Source: Isosphaeraceae bacterium
GTDB lineage: Bacteria > Planctomycetota > Planctomycetia > Isosphaerales > Isosphaeraceae
DNA: 53,566 bases
Direction: 5' to 3'
Assembly: GCA_031291845.1 (NCBI GenBank)
Contig: JARLIH010000150.1
Span: 1 to 53,566, forward strand
The notes below the pieces were generated by a model that was not told the origin of the DNA, searched no databases, and was given only the letters and a program-made list of their open reading frames with translations. Shown piece after piece: positions 35,004-41,560 of this stretch. Numbering within the stretch: position 1 is the first letter of the stretch; each line of letters opens with the position of its first letter. The translations under genes were made by a program, and so were the position numbers.

Positions 35004-35327
35004 CTACAGCACGAACTGCGGAACGCCCGGCCGGACCCAGCGCGACCGCGCGGCGCCGGCAGCAAGTCGAATGGCGGCGGGTCGATCGAGTCCGACGAAC
35101 CCGACCCGTCGCAGCGCCTCGAACGCCGCCCACGCTTGGTGCTGGGCGGCGAGTTGAGCCGGACTCCCAGAAACCTCGGCGCCGCGTCCGCCGAAGCTCG
35201 CGACCGGCGTCCATGGGTCGCTGAGAAGTCAGTACGGGCCGGCGTCTTCCGCCTGCGCGCACAAACACACCCCCGCGTGCTGGGCGAGGGTGTGCGAGCG
35301 GAGGATCGAGAGGGAAGGCGGGCTCAT
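35004..35327 (-). pseudogene. small Cys-containing phage protein interrupted by an in-frame TGA
   Basis: Reading leftward from the ATG at 35327 (overlapping the HTH gene stop as ATGA), the frame encodes 32 residues ending CAQAEDAGPY, then TGA at 35231-35229. It then stays open for 75 more residues (LLSDPWTPVASFGG...AAQHQAWAAFEALRRVGFVGL) to a TAG at 35004-35006. The second half has no ATG, GTG or TTG of its own before the conserved-looking helix. One TGG-to-TGA change (Trp to stop) would explain it. The family is not named, but the continuity across the stop is clear. Confidence 0.6.
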
Positions 35328-35809
35328 GTAAGGCTGGTAGCTTTGGAAATAGCATCTCCCAGCACGCGAGCAACACGATTGTAAACGCCAACCGGCATAG
35401 GCTCTGTGGTCCATCTGTTGATGGCGATAATAGCCTCTTGACAGGCCGCCAACAGGGCCGGCGCGGCAATCACGAGCTTCGCGTTGCCGCAGGCGTTCGG
35501 GCCGTCGTCGATGGTGCAGATTCGCTCGTACTGGTGTTCGGCGTCTGCCATCGTATCGACGTTACCGATGATTTCGAGTGGGGCGTATTCATCATCGTAG
35601 GCTTGCCAGGGCTCGACGGTGTACTTGAGCATTGGAATCTCCAAAAGCGTAGCGATTTTGTGAAATCGGGCCGGCGAAGCATGGGAAGATCCCCGCTCAA
35701 CGAACGACAGATAAGTCGGGCTGATGCCGGCCATGCGGGCGAACTGCCGGAGACTATAGCCCTTGGCAATGCGGGCCTCTCGAATGATCTCGCCGGATAA
35801 CCGTTTCAT
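35324..35809 (-). CDS. XRE-family HTH protein, candidate prophage repressor
   Basis: A 161-residue protein. Residues 5-60 form a Cro/CI-type helix-turn-helix (IIREARIAKGYSLRQFARMAGISPTYLSFVERG). The C-terminal 100 residues have no S24 peptidase signature, so it is not a LexA/CI-type self-cleaving repressor; they include a PVGVYNRVARVLGDAI helix. The start overlaps the previous stop (ATGA). It is near the end of a leftward operon whose promoter, at 36941-36969, is overlapped by symmetric operators, so autorepression of that switch is plausible. Confidence 0.75.
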   Translation of the reverse strand: MKRLSGEIIREARIAKGYSLRQFARMAGISPTYLSFVERGSSHASPARFHKIATLLEIPMLKYTVEPWQAYDDEYAPLEIIGNVDTMADAEHQYERICTIDDGPNACGNAKLVIAAPALLAACQEAIIAINRWTTEPMPVGVYNRVARVLGDAISKATSLT

Positions 35810-36105
35810 GCTGTGACCGTTCCTTCCGCGCACATTTCGCAGAGTGCTTCCCCGCGCTTCAATTCACCTTCCTGACATTCTGGGCAGACGTCGTAGAGCA
35901 GCGTCGTGCGCGTGGTCTCAAGCTCGACCACGGGCAGCCGATAGAGTCGCCAGAGGCCATCACGATAGGCGGCTAGCTTCAGAGTCAGCCGAGCGTCGTC
36001 GCGCACGTTGGCATCTTCGTTCACCGAATCTTCAACGGCCTGGGCGTGCTCCCGAAGTTCCGCGGCGATGCGAGCGGCCATCGCCTTCTGTTTATCGGAG
36101 ATCAT
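35806..36105 (-). CDS. hypothetical protein with a C-terminal zinc-ribbon-like motif
   Basis: A 99-residue protein. The ATG at 36105 has GGAGGAG six bases upstream and is preferred over longer readings. Residues 1-60 are helical; the end carries CPECQEGELKRGEALCEMC, two CxxC knuckles typical of a zinc ribbon. It is coupled to the HTH gene by ATGA overlap. Confidence 0.65.
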   Translation of the reverse strand: MISDKQKAMAARIAAELREHAQAVEDSVNEDANVRDDARLTLKLAAYRDGLWRLYRLPVVELETTRTTLLYDVCPECQEGELKRGEALCEMCAEGTVTA

Positions 36106-36149
36106 CTCGGGCTCCTCCATTCTCGGGGCGTCCGTGCCCCTGGTCCTGT

Positions 36150-36551
36150 TCACTCCGGGCGCGGGCCGCGGCCGGCAAGCCACTTGCTCATCTGATTCTG
36201 GTAAGCGTCGTAGTCGTTCTGCTCACTCAGCACCGGGAACCCTTCCGCGTCGACCTTGCAGCCGAACCGCTCGGCCGCTTCCTCCTGCGCATCCTTGCTG
36301 ACGCCGCCCCGAGTCATCGGCCACGCGGCATAGACACCGTACCAGGCGGCTTCCGCGGCCCGCTGATCGAGGCTGTTCGGATTGGTCTTGGAGACCGCGT
36401 AGAACTCGCTCCCCTGATTCAGCTCTCGAGCGGCGAACGCAAGATCTTCCATCGTGTACGGCTCACACTTCGGCCGTTGCAGACCCACACCGAACGGCCG
36501 GCGGCGAGTGCTCGTCTTGTACGCCTGGGTCGAGTCGAATAGGATGGTCAT
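36150..36551 (-). CDS. hypothetical phage early protein
   Basis: A 133-residue soluble protein with AGGAG seven bases before the ATG. It has a helix rich in Ala and aromatic residues (QRAAEAAWYGVYAAWPM) and a DYDAYQNQMSKWLAGRG end. No known family. Second-to-last part of the leftward operon from the 36.9-kb promoter. Confidence 0.65.
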   Translation of the reverse strand: MTILFDSTQAYKTSTRRRPFGVGLQRPKCEPYTMEDLAFAARELNQGSEFYAVSKTNPNSLDQRAAEAAWYGVYAAWPMTRGGVSKDAQEEAAERFGCKVDAEGFPVLSEQNDYDAYQNQMSKWLAGRGPRPE

Positions 36552-36636
36552 CTGTCTTCTCCTGTGTTCTGTGAAGGTTCGCGGGTGAGACTTAGGGCCG
36601 GGCGATGTTGACGCATCGTTCCGGCCCGCGTTCGTT

Positions 36637-36771
36637 TCAGCGGGTCAGTCGGCCAAACGGGTGACGGTACGCGTCGACAGCCCGATACACGATGTATGGC
36701 AGGCCCAAGGCGAACCCGAAGGTGAAGCCGGCGGCCTTGATTCCGATCAGCGTGGCGAGGGTGAGGAGCAT
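36637..36771 (-). CDS. 44-residue membrane protein
   Basis: A small protein with a hydrophobic N-terminal helix (LLTLATLIGIKAAGFTFGFALGLPYIVY) and a basic tail. The ATG at 36771 has GAAAGGA upstream with good spacing; longer readings lack a site. Second gene of the leftward operon. Confidence 0.6.
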   Translation of the reverse strand: MLLTLATLIGIKAAGFTFGFALGLPYIVYRAVDAYRHPFGRLTR

Positions 36772-36797
36772 CGGTCGGTCCTTTCGTTTGTTCGGGG

Positions 36798-36893
36798 TCA
36801 GTCGGCCAGGTCGAACAGGCTGTGGACGAAGCTGGTCAGGATCGAGAGGTCGAAGAGGTCCAGGCTGTTCCAGATTCGCTTGAGGGTCGTCAT
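36798..36893 (-). CDS. 31-residue leader-proximal small protein
   Basis: The short frame MTTLKRIWNSLDLFDLSIL... runs from an ATG at 36893 to a TGA at 36798-36800. GAAAGGA sits eight bases before the ATG. It is the first gene after the leftward promoter. The peptide is amphipathic. It may be a real small protein or a leader peptide. Confidence 0.5.
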   Translation of the reverse strand: MTTLKRIWNSLDLFDLSILTSFVHSLFDLAD

Positions 36894-36932
36894 GGTCGGG
36901 TTCCTTTCGTGTTTGGCGGTCGTCTCTGTCCT

Positions 36933-36977
36933 GTACCCTAATAATACGCCGTACATACGGAGTAGTCAACAGGGTAC
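36933..36977 (-). promoter_or_regulatory. leftward sigma-70 promoter with nested symmetric operators
   Basis: On the minus strand, TTGACT (36969-36964) and TATTAT (36946-36941) are 17 bp apart. The spacer contains the palindrome CCGTA-CA-TACGG (36949-36960), and the outer pair GTACCCT (36933-36939)/AGGGTAC (36971-36977) is centred on the same point. This looks like an operator-covered early promoter for the genes 36893 to 35004. Confidence 0.75.
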
Positions 36978-37007
36978 TCGCAAAAAATCCGAAAATTTTT
37001 CTACGGG

Positions 37008-37037
37008 TTGCCAACGGCGTACATGCGGGGCAATAAT
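37008..37037 (+). promoter_or_regulatory. possible rightward promoter opposite the leftward one
   Basis: TTGCCA (37008-37013) is followed 17 or 18 bp later by CAATAA/AATAAT (37031-37037). The spacer contains GGCGTACATGCGG, which shares GTACAT with the operator at 36949-36960. It could drive the genes from 37086. Weaker than the leftward promoter. Confidence 0.45.
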
Positions 37038-37085
37038 GTCCGTGGGTGGTGGATGGCGTCACTCCCGCTCCGGAGACTTGACCGT

Positions 37086-37310
37086 ATGGCAAAGAAGAAA
37101 GCTCCCGACCGCTCGCCGAAGAACAAGGAGCGGACCGACATCGATAAGTTCACAACGGTCGGGGTCAGGGCGTCGAAGCGCTGGGCGAAGTGGTTGGAGG
37201 ACGTAGCCAAACACGATCGGGTGACGGTGGCGGCGTTCGTTGAGAAGGCAGCGATTGAGCGGGCTCAACGAATCGGGTTCGGCAAGGAACCGCCGGAGCG
37301 TATCCCTTGA
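37086..37310 (+). CDS. small basic DNA-binding-like protein
   Basis: A 74-residue basic protein: a Lys/Arg-rich N-terminus (AKKKAPDRSPKNKER) and a two-helix segment (VGVRASKRWAKWLEDVAKHDRVTVAAFVEKAAIERAQ) like a ribbon-helix-helix regulator. The ATG at 37086 is chosen over a longer reading because of the typical start and the promoter position. It is the first rightward gene after the divergent control region and overlaps the next one, so a Cro-like role is possible. Confidence 0.6.
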   Translation: MAKKKAPDRSPKNKERTDIDKFTTVGVRASKRWAKWLEDVAKHDRVTVAAFVEKAAIERAQRIGFGKEPPERIP

Positions 37311-37534
37311 CCCCCGCTGACCGCGCCGCCCTCGTCTACCGCACGATCCAAGAGAGCCCCCAGGCCCTCACCGAGCCCGAGCTGGTCGAGCGGACGGGAT
37401 TGAGCCGAACGGCAGTCAAGGGCACGCTGAGGGCGCTCTTGGCCGACGGACGCATCGAGGCCGTGCTCGTGGCGCGCGGGACGGCCGTAGGGGATACCAG
37501 AGGATGGATGGTCCGAGTGACGAGGAGGGGATGA
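37307..37534 (+). CDS. winged-helix-like regulator
   Basis: A 75-residue protein starting at TTG in the TTGA overlap with the preceding stop. Residues 8-65 form a winged helix-turn-helix (LVYRTIQESPQALTEPELVERTGLSRTAVKGTLRALLADGRIEAVL). It is coupled to the next gene by ATGA. Regulator of the accessory genes is inferred. Confidence 0.65.
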   Translation: MTPADRAALVYRTIQESPQALTEPELVERTGLSRTAVKGTLRALLADGRIEAVLVARGTAVGDTRGWMVRVTRRG

Positions 37535-37926
37535 TGGCTGACATTATGACCGTGAGACCGGGTGCTTCGACAATCCTGACAATCCGCGTGGACGAAACAG
37601 ATAAAAGAGATCCAGCGCAAATCAGGGGGGTTGGAGAGGCCGAAATCGTCGTCAACAATCTGGAGAATGGTCGTGCCACAGTGACGGTCAAGCTTGACGC
37701 AGCGTTCGACGAGGTGGAATTGCGACGTCTAGGTTCCTGGCTTGCCGATCGAGGTATCCTCCCCTCGCGCTGGATGACCACGATCAACCACCCGACGGAC
37801 GGCGAGCACCACTACGGGCCGTTCGCAAGTCGGGAAGAAGCCGAGGAATTCGGTCACGCGCGGGCACGGCGGCGGGTCGGGTCGTGGTCGCGCGCGGCGG
37901 TACTGGAGCGGCCGGAGAGGCGCTGA
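37531..37926 (+). CDS. hypothetical accessory protein
   Basis: A 131-residue protein in the rightward three-gene unit (start in ATGA overlap). It contains a beta region (ASTILTIRVDETD, EAEIVVNNLENGRATVTVKL) and FASREEAEEFGHARARRRVG at the end. No family recognised. The following gene is convergent, 25 bp away. Confidence 0.6.
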   Translation: MMADIMTVRPGASTILTIRVDETDKRDPAQIRGVGEAEIVVNNLENGRATVTVKLDAAFDEVELRRLGSWLADRGILPSRWMTTINHPTDGEHHYGPFASREEAEEFGHARARRRVGSWSRAAVLERPERR

Positions 37927-37951
37927 TGCAGAGTCGGCCGGAGCATCGAGG

Positions 37952-38239
37952 TCAGCTCCGCTTGCGGGCATCCAGACGCTTGCGCTGCTCTGCGTGCCAG
38001 GCCCTGAGCCGCGCCATGGCGTTAGGCGGCGGGAGGTCCTCGCCGGCGAGCCAACGCCGTACCGTGCGATCGGTGACGCCCAGCAGGGTAGCGAGTGCTC
38101 GCATCGATCGGACTTCGGGCAGCGGCGCCTCATCGAGCAGGTCGACGATGCGCTGGCGGAGCGCGGACCAAACAGCGGGAGAGAGGGAGCTGCGCCGTTT
38201 GCCCTTGGTCCAATGGCCACGGGGGGCACTCACATCCAT
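37952..38239 (-). CDS. HTH protein
   Basis: A 95-residue basic protein. Residues 45-80 hold a helix-turn-helix (SMRALATLLGVTDRTVRRWLAGEDLPPPNAM) as in small phage regulators. The ATG at 38239 is inside the preceding gene's 3' end. It lies at the end of the leftward operon that begins at the 39.7-kb promoter. Confidence 0.65.
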   Translation of the reverse strand: MDVSAPRGHWTKGKRRSSLSPAVWSALRQRIVDLLDEAPLPEVRSMRALATLLGVTDRTVRRWLAGEDLPPPNAMARLRAWHAEQRKRLDARKRS

Positions 38240-38454
38240 TTGCCCCACTCCAGCTGCCCGGCCCGATCGGCCGCGTAATAGTCCCGCGTGCTGGAATACA
38301 GGCGAGTCACCCGGCTCGCCATGCCGTATTGCACCTGCTTGATCTGCTCGGCATAGCATTGACCGGTATCGATCTCATTCACCTCAACCACGTCGCCTGT
38401 GGTCGGGATCGTCCGTCGCTCGATCACTGTGCTATCCAGTTCGTGGATCACCAT
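38230..38454 (-). CDS. hypothetical small protein
   Basis: A 74-residue protein with GGAGG eight bases before the ATG. Beta-strands at the start (VIHELDSTVIERRTIP), then a helix and a polar C-terminus rich in Tyr and Trp. It overlaps the following HTH gene by ten bases. Function unknown. Confidence 0.6.
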   Translation of the reverse strand: MVIHELDSTVIERRTIPTTGDVVEVNEIDTGQCYAEQIKQVQYGMASRVTRLYSSTRDYYAADRAGQLEWGKWM

Positions 38455-38538
38455 CGTCTCATCCTCCGTCTCTGGGTTTCATTGGGGCCGCGGTCAACAG
38501 GCTACTCCGAAGATTTTTCGTATCGACCGATCCCGCCA

Positions 38539-38922
38539 TCAAGGCATAAAATACAGCCCCAGTCCGTGGTCGCTGAGCCGAGTCGTTAGCGCAGCGATCT
38601 CGGTGTGATCGACCGAGTCGCCGACGCGCTCGCGGTCCTGCTCGCGCCACGGCCGATACAGCCCGACGACGTCTCGGTCCGGTCGGAGCACGACGGCGCC
38701 GTCGGGCACCTCGATCTGGTAGTCAGGGTCAATCGCCGAAGGTTGGCAGCCGAGCGCGGCGGCAAGGGTCACGGTCGTTTCGCGCCGGATTTTTACGTCG
38801 CGCTCGCGCTCAAGCTCGGAGATGCGGGCCTTGGTCCAGCCACAAAGGACACCGAGCTCTTCCTGGGTATAGCCGGCGCTCTGGCGGAGGTCGCGGAGGC
38901 GTGCGGCGAAGGTGGAGGGCAT
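38539..38922 (-). CDS. XRE-family HTH regulator
   Basis: A 127-residue protein. Residues 5-60 form a Cro/CI-type HTH (LRDLRQSAGYTQEELGVLCGWTKARISELERE). The C-terminal half is a short unrecognised domain. Second Cro/CI-type HTH protein in the leftward accessory block. With an operator-covered promoter upstream, negative autoregulation is plausible. Confidence 0.75.
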   Translation of the reverse strand: MPSTFAARLRDLRQSAGYTQEELGVLCGWTKARISELERERDVKIRRETTVTLAAALGCQPSAIDPDYQIEVPDGAVVLRPDRDVVGLYRPWREQDRERVGDSVDHTEIAALTTRLSDHGLGLYFMP

Positions 38923-38924
38923 GA

Positions 38925-39266
38925 TCAGGTTCCGGTTGGCGCCAGATTGGATTGTCGCTCGTAGATTGCGGGCATTTCGAAATCATCCGACACGCACGTG
39001 TATCCCTGGCGTTGCAACCAGCTCTCCAGTTGTCGCAGGCTTTGTGAGCCGTCCCCAGCAATTTTTGGAAAGCTGATGAGGCCGCCATCGTGCGAGGCGT
39101 AATAGTTCAGGCATCGACTGGCGCCGATCGGCACCCAAGCGTGACAGATAGTCAGCCTTTCCGGAAGCAGTTCGATCGGCACGCTTGCATTGATTGCATT
39201 GATTTTCAGCAAATCCCCAATTTCCTCAATGTATTGAACTGTCCACGGCCGAAATGTCTCGCCCAT
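38925..39266 (-). CDS. hypothetical accessory protein
   Basis: A 113-residue protein starting at an ATG with GGGAG eight bases upstream. It contains mixed strands and helices (LTICHAWVPIGASRCLNYYASHDGGLISFPKIAG). It ends 2 bp before the XRE gene start, so the two are likely translated together. No known domain. Confidence 0.6.
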   Translation of the reverse strand: MGETFRPWTVQYIEEIGDLLKINAINASVPIELLPERLTICHAWVPIGASRCLNYYASHDGGLISFPKIAGDGSQSLRQLESWLQRQGYTCVSDDFEMPAIYERQSNLAPTGT

Positions 39267-39357
39267 CTCAATTGCTCCCTTCTCCTGTGATTCCCAAGCC
39301 CCCACGGCCCAGGCCACTCCCCTCTCGCAGGAGAGGGGGTAGGCGCGGGTCGCGGCG

Positions 39358-39675
39358 TCAGGGGTACTCCCGGTACGGCGTGCCGAGCCCGATAGATGGG
39401 GCATCCTCAATGACCAGCGAGGGCGACCCGGAGCCGACGGTCAAGGTATCGAGCGGGATGCTCGCATGAACCCGAGCAAAGACCGGCCCATCTGCATGCC
39501 TGCGTACCTGATCAACAGCAGATTTTTCGGCCCGCTGGTTGACCACCGCGACGCCGTAGAGCGCATCGTCAACGGCTGGCACCAAGAGTATCTGCCGCAT
39601 GTGTCGCCCGTCATGTCGGGTGTACGAGCACTCGACCGCCACAATCCGAGTCGCTGCGATCTCAGTCGCCATCAT
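39358..39675 (-). CDS. hypothetical accessory protein
   Basis: A 105-residue beta-rich protein: IVAVECSYTRHDGRHMRQILLVPAVDDALYGVAVVNQ. The first gene after the strong leftward promoter at 39726-39754, with a leader of about 45 bases. Adjacent ATGs at 39675 and 39672 are both possible. Function unknown. Confidence 0.6.
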   Translation of the reverse strand: MMATEIAATRIVAVECSYTRHDGRHMRQILLVPAVDDALYGVAVVNQRAEKSAVDQVRRHADGPVFARVHASIPLDTLTVGSGSPSLVIEDAPSIGLGTPYREYP

Positions 39676-39725
39676 CGCCCCATCCCTCTCGTGTCTCGGG
39701 TCGTCTCTCTCATCCCCACACCCAT

Positions 39726-39767
39726 AGTATAGTCCGGCTATACCTCCGTGTCAAGTCCGGCTATACC
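39726..39767 (-). promoter_or_regulatory. strong leftward sigma-70 promoter with repeated operator
   Basis: On the minus strand TTGACA (39754-39749) and TATACT (39731-39726) are exactly 17 bp apart. A 17-bp palindrome, GTATAGTCCGGCTATAC (39727-39743), covers the -10 region. The word AGTCCGGCTATACC occurs twice (39731-39744 and 39754-39767), 23 bp apart, so two repressor sites on nearby helical faces bracket the promoter. It would drive 39675 to 37952. Confidence 0.8.
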
Positions 39768-39894
39768 GAATTCCGCGGAATTCTTTTCGCGGGAATTTCG
39801 CATCGACCAATCCCACCCAGACGACGCACGCCGCGACGATACCGAGCAGGTCGTACCAGTGGAGGGAGTGGGCGGCGGCGAGAAAGGTCGTCAT
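39751..39894 (-). CDS. 47-residue membrane protein
   Basis: A short protein with one hydrophobic helix (WYDLLGIVAACVVWVGLVDAKF) and a basic end. The ATG overlaps the upstream stop codon by four bases. The 3' end overlaps the operator of the following promoter, so transcription through it may influence that promoter. Confidence 0.55.
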   Translation of the reverse strand: MTTFLAAAHSLHWYDLLGIVAACVVWVGLVDAKFPRKEFRGIRYSRT

Positions 39895-40349
39895 TGGGCA
39901 ACGAACTCCCGGCCAATCACTCCCTTCCGCCCTATCAGCGGCCCTTCCTGAATCCGGATCTCGTACGTAAGCAGGTGGTCTTCGAGGACCAGGACGCGGG
40001 TTCGACCGGCCACGAGCATAAGCCGACCGGTCTGAATCATCTCGGCCAGCCCGAGCTTGTCGTTTGCCACGCTCGTTTTCGACATCTCCTCGTACGCCGG
40101 ATAGTCGATGGCCACCAGGCGATTCTCTGTCGCTGGCCAATTCAAGACGCCCTCCTGCCCGAGTCTCGGTGCCGAGCGCGCGACCGCAGACTCGAACACC
40201 GGACCCCACACGGAGAGGTAGACCACGGCCGACACGACCCCAGCAAGCACGGCAGCTCCCGCAACCCAGACCCACTCGGGAAGCTTCGTCGGCGCCGTCT
40301 CCGTTCGCCGTGGTCGTCGCGGTTCGTCGAAGTTGATGTTCAGCGACAT
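39891..40349 (-). CDS. membrane-anchored SH3-like protein
   Basis: A 152-residue protein. Residues 1-25 are a short basic N-terminus (SLNINFDEPRRPRR...), then one transmembrane helix (WVAGAAVLAGVVSAVVYLSVW). The motif LGQEGVLNWPATENRLV follows. The C-terminal 65 residues look like a bacterial SH3-like fold (RTRVLVLEDHLLTYEIRIQEGPLIGRKGVIGREFV). It shares its N-terminus and the LGQEG motif with the protein at 40748-41536, so the two are paralogues with different bodies. An envelope-located role is inferred. Confidence 0.7.
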   Translation of the reverse strand: MSLNINFDEPRRPRRTETAPTKLPEWVWVAGAAVLAGVVSAVVYLSVWGPVFESAVARSAPRLGQEGVLNWPATENRLVAIDYPAYEEMSKTSVANDKLGLAEMIQTGRLMLVAGRTRVLVLEDHLLTYEIRIQEGPLIGRKGVIGREFVAQ

Positions 40350-40351
40350 GA

Positions 40352-40379
40352 GAAACTCCGATCTGACAACCGTCTTGAC
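40352..40379. repeat. conserved leader element, copy 1
   Basis: The sequence GAAACTCCGATCTGACAACC and its continuation through GTCTTG recur, with few changes, at 42434-42460 upstream of another leftward gene. The shared segment is within 5' leaders of 40349 and 42406 genes, which encode SH3-like proteins. It may be a regulatory site or a remnant of duplication. Confidence 0.55.
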
Positions 40380-40489
40380 CCGGCCGCTTTTCGCCGCTAG
40401 TGTTATTCTGTTCACCGCGGCCCAGCGCGATCTATTACCCCTGTCGGGCGTCGGTTGGGTGGCGGGAACACAGATCCCCAGGAGTCACC

Positions 40490-40717
40490 ATGGCCACGTC
40501 CGTCCGTCCGGTCAAAGGAGTGGTGCGCGTCCGGTGCAGGATGCCGCTGAAGCTCGTACTCTCCGACGTGGTACAATTGGCGGACGGACGGCTGGCGAAA
40601 CACGGTCTCATGTGCATGCCTCGACGGAGTTGGATGAGGCGGTGCGAATCGAGGGACCCGGCCTGGATCGTGGCGGACTGGGGACCGTGGGTGGTGGCAT
40701 ACCGAGTGGAGACATAG
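40490..40717 (+). CDS. hypothetical small basic protein
   Basis: A 75-residue basic protein with AGGAG five bases before the ATG. Residues include VRVRCRMPLKLVLSDVVQLADGRLAKHGL and a Trp-rich end. A possible promoter (TTGACC 40375-40380, TAGTGT 40398-40403) lies upstream on the plus strand. Divergent from the SH3-like gene. Function unknown. Confidence 0.5.
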   Translation: MATSVRPVKGVVRVRCRMPLKLVLSDVVQLADGRLAKHGLMCMPRRSWMRRCESRDPAWIVADWGPWVVAYRVET

Positions 40718-40723
40718 GTTACC

Positions 40724-41116
40724 ATGGGCGCGTTCAGCCAGGGTTTCTCACAAGGTTCGTCCGAACTGTGGTGGGCCGTTCTGGTTGGCGCGCTCGCCGC
40801 GTCGGTGGCGTATTTTTGGACGCACCAGAGAAGCCATGGCGGCTACGAACAGCATGACTCCGGGTCCCGCGGTAACGGCCAAGAGATCGAAAGTCCAACC
40901 GACCGCGCGAGCGAGCCAGAAGACGCGGAGTTTGATCCCGGGAAGGTCGTCGGGGACGATGCCGCGATCCGCGTAGGGAACGAAGAACGATCGGGCACAT
41001 CCCTTCAGAGCGGCAATCACGATGATCATGACCGCTCCGATGGACAACAGCCGCACAGCAACGCTCAACCAGCGGCACTGGCGGTCATGATCGCCGCTAT
41101 CACCGCCCAGCGTTGA
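40724..41116 (+). CDS. possible membrane protein antisense to a leftward gene
   Basis: The frame encodes 130 residues. The N-terminus MGAFSQGFSQGSSELWWAVLVGALAASVAYFW-like segment forms a plausible membrane anchor, but the remainder is low-complexity and acidic. It overlaps most of the 3' half of the better supported leftward gene 40748-41536. Either only the N-terminal part is real or the frame is a shadow. Confidence 0.25.
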   Translation: MGAFSQGFSQGSSELWWAVLVGALAASVAYFWTHQRSHGGYEQHDSGSRGNGQEIESPTDRASEPEDAEFDPGKVVGDDAAIRVGNEERSGTSLQSGNHDDHDRSDGQQPHSNAQPAALAVMIAAITAQR

Positions 41117-41536
41117 AGCCACAGCGATCGAGAGACCGGCCATAGCAACGAACGCCACGAACATCTGGTTGCAAAGGTCGGTCGTGTCCCGTCCCGCGTC
41201 GCGCACCAGGTCGTAGGCAACCAGCCAGCCTACGATAAGCCCGATCGCTGTCGTACCGACCATGAGGTAAGTTAATCCCCACCACACCAGGCGGCTCTCT
41301 GTCACCGGCCAGTTCAGGAGGCCCTCCTGGCCGAGGCTCGGCGTTGGCTGGACCTTTCTGCCCACCTCGATCGTCGGACCGTTTACGATGATCGACCCGA
41401 TCACCCAGATCAGGGCCAGCGAGAGCAACACGCACGTCGGTAACGCGAAGTGCCAGAACCAGCCCGGCAGCTTCGTAGAATCTGCTTCCGCGCGTCGCGG
41501 TCGCCGCGGTTCGTCCGTGTTGATGTTCAGCGACAT
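40748..41536 (-). CDS. multi-pass membrane paralogue of the SH3-like protein
   Basis: A 262-residue protein with the same start as the 39891 gene (SLNINTDEPRRPRRAEAD) and the same LGQEGLLNWPVTESRLV motif after its first helix, but the SH3-like end is replaced by about four more transmembrane helices (LTYLMVGTTAIGLIVGWLVAY, MFVAFVAMAGLSIAVA, LLSIGAVMIIVIAAL, VTAGPGVMLFVAAMASL). Likely part of a membrane complex with its paralogue. The final 30 residues are basic and low-complexity, and a possible antisense frame lies opposite. Confidence 0.68.
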   Translation of the reverse strand: MSLNINTDEPRRPRRAEADSTKLPGWFWHFALPTCVLLSLALIWVIGSIIVNGPTIEVGRKVQPTPSLGQEGLLNWPVTESRLVWWGLTYLMVGTTAIGLIVGWLVAYDLVRDAGRDTTDLCNQMFVAFVAMAGLSIAVASTLGGDSGDHDRQCRWLSVAVRLLSIGAVMIIVIAALKGCARSFFVPYADRGIVPDDLPGIKLRVFWLARAVGWTFDLLAVTAGPGVMLFVAAMASLVRPKIRHRRGERANQNGPPQFGRTL

Positions 41537-41560
41537 GCCTTATTGCTCCACGCGCCGACC

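Noticed and set aside
34986..35384. Rightward gene after the glycosyltransferase
   Set aside because: The frame is Arg-rich and lacks a ribosome binding site; the opposite strand holds a clearer, interrupted gene.
40490..40717. Extension of this gene upstream to 40400
   Set aside because: AGGAG at the right spacing supports the ATG at 40490; the extension crosses the putative promoter.
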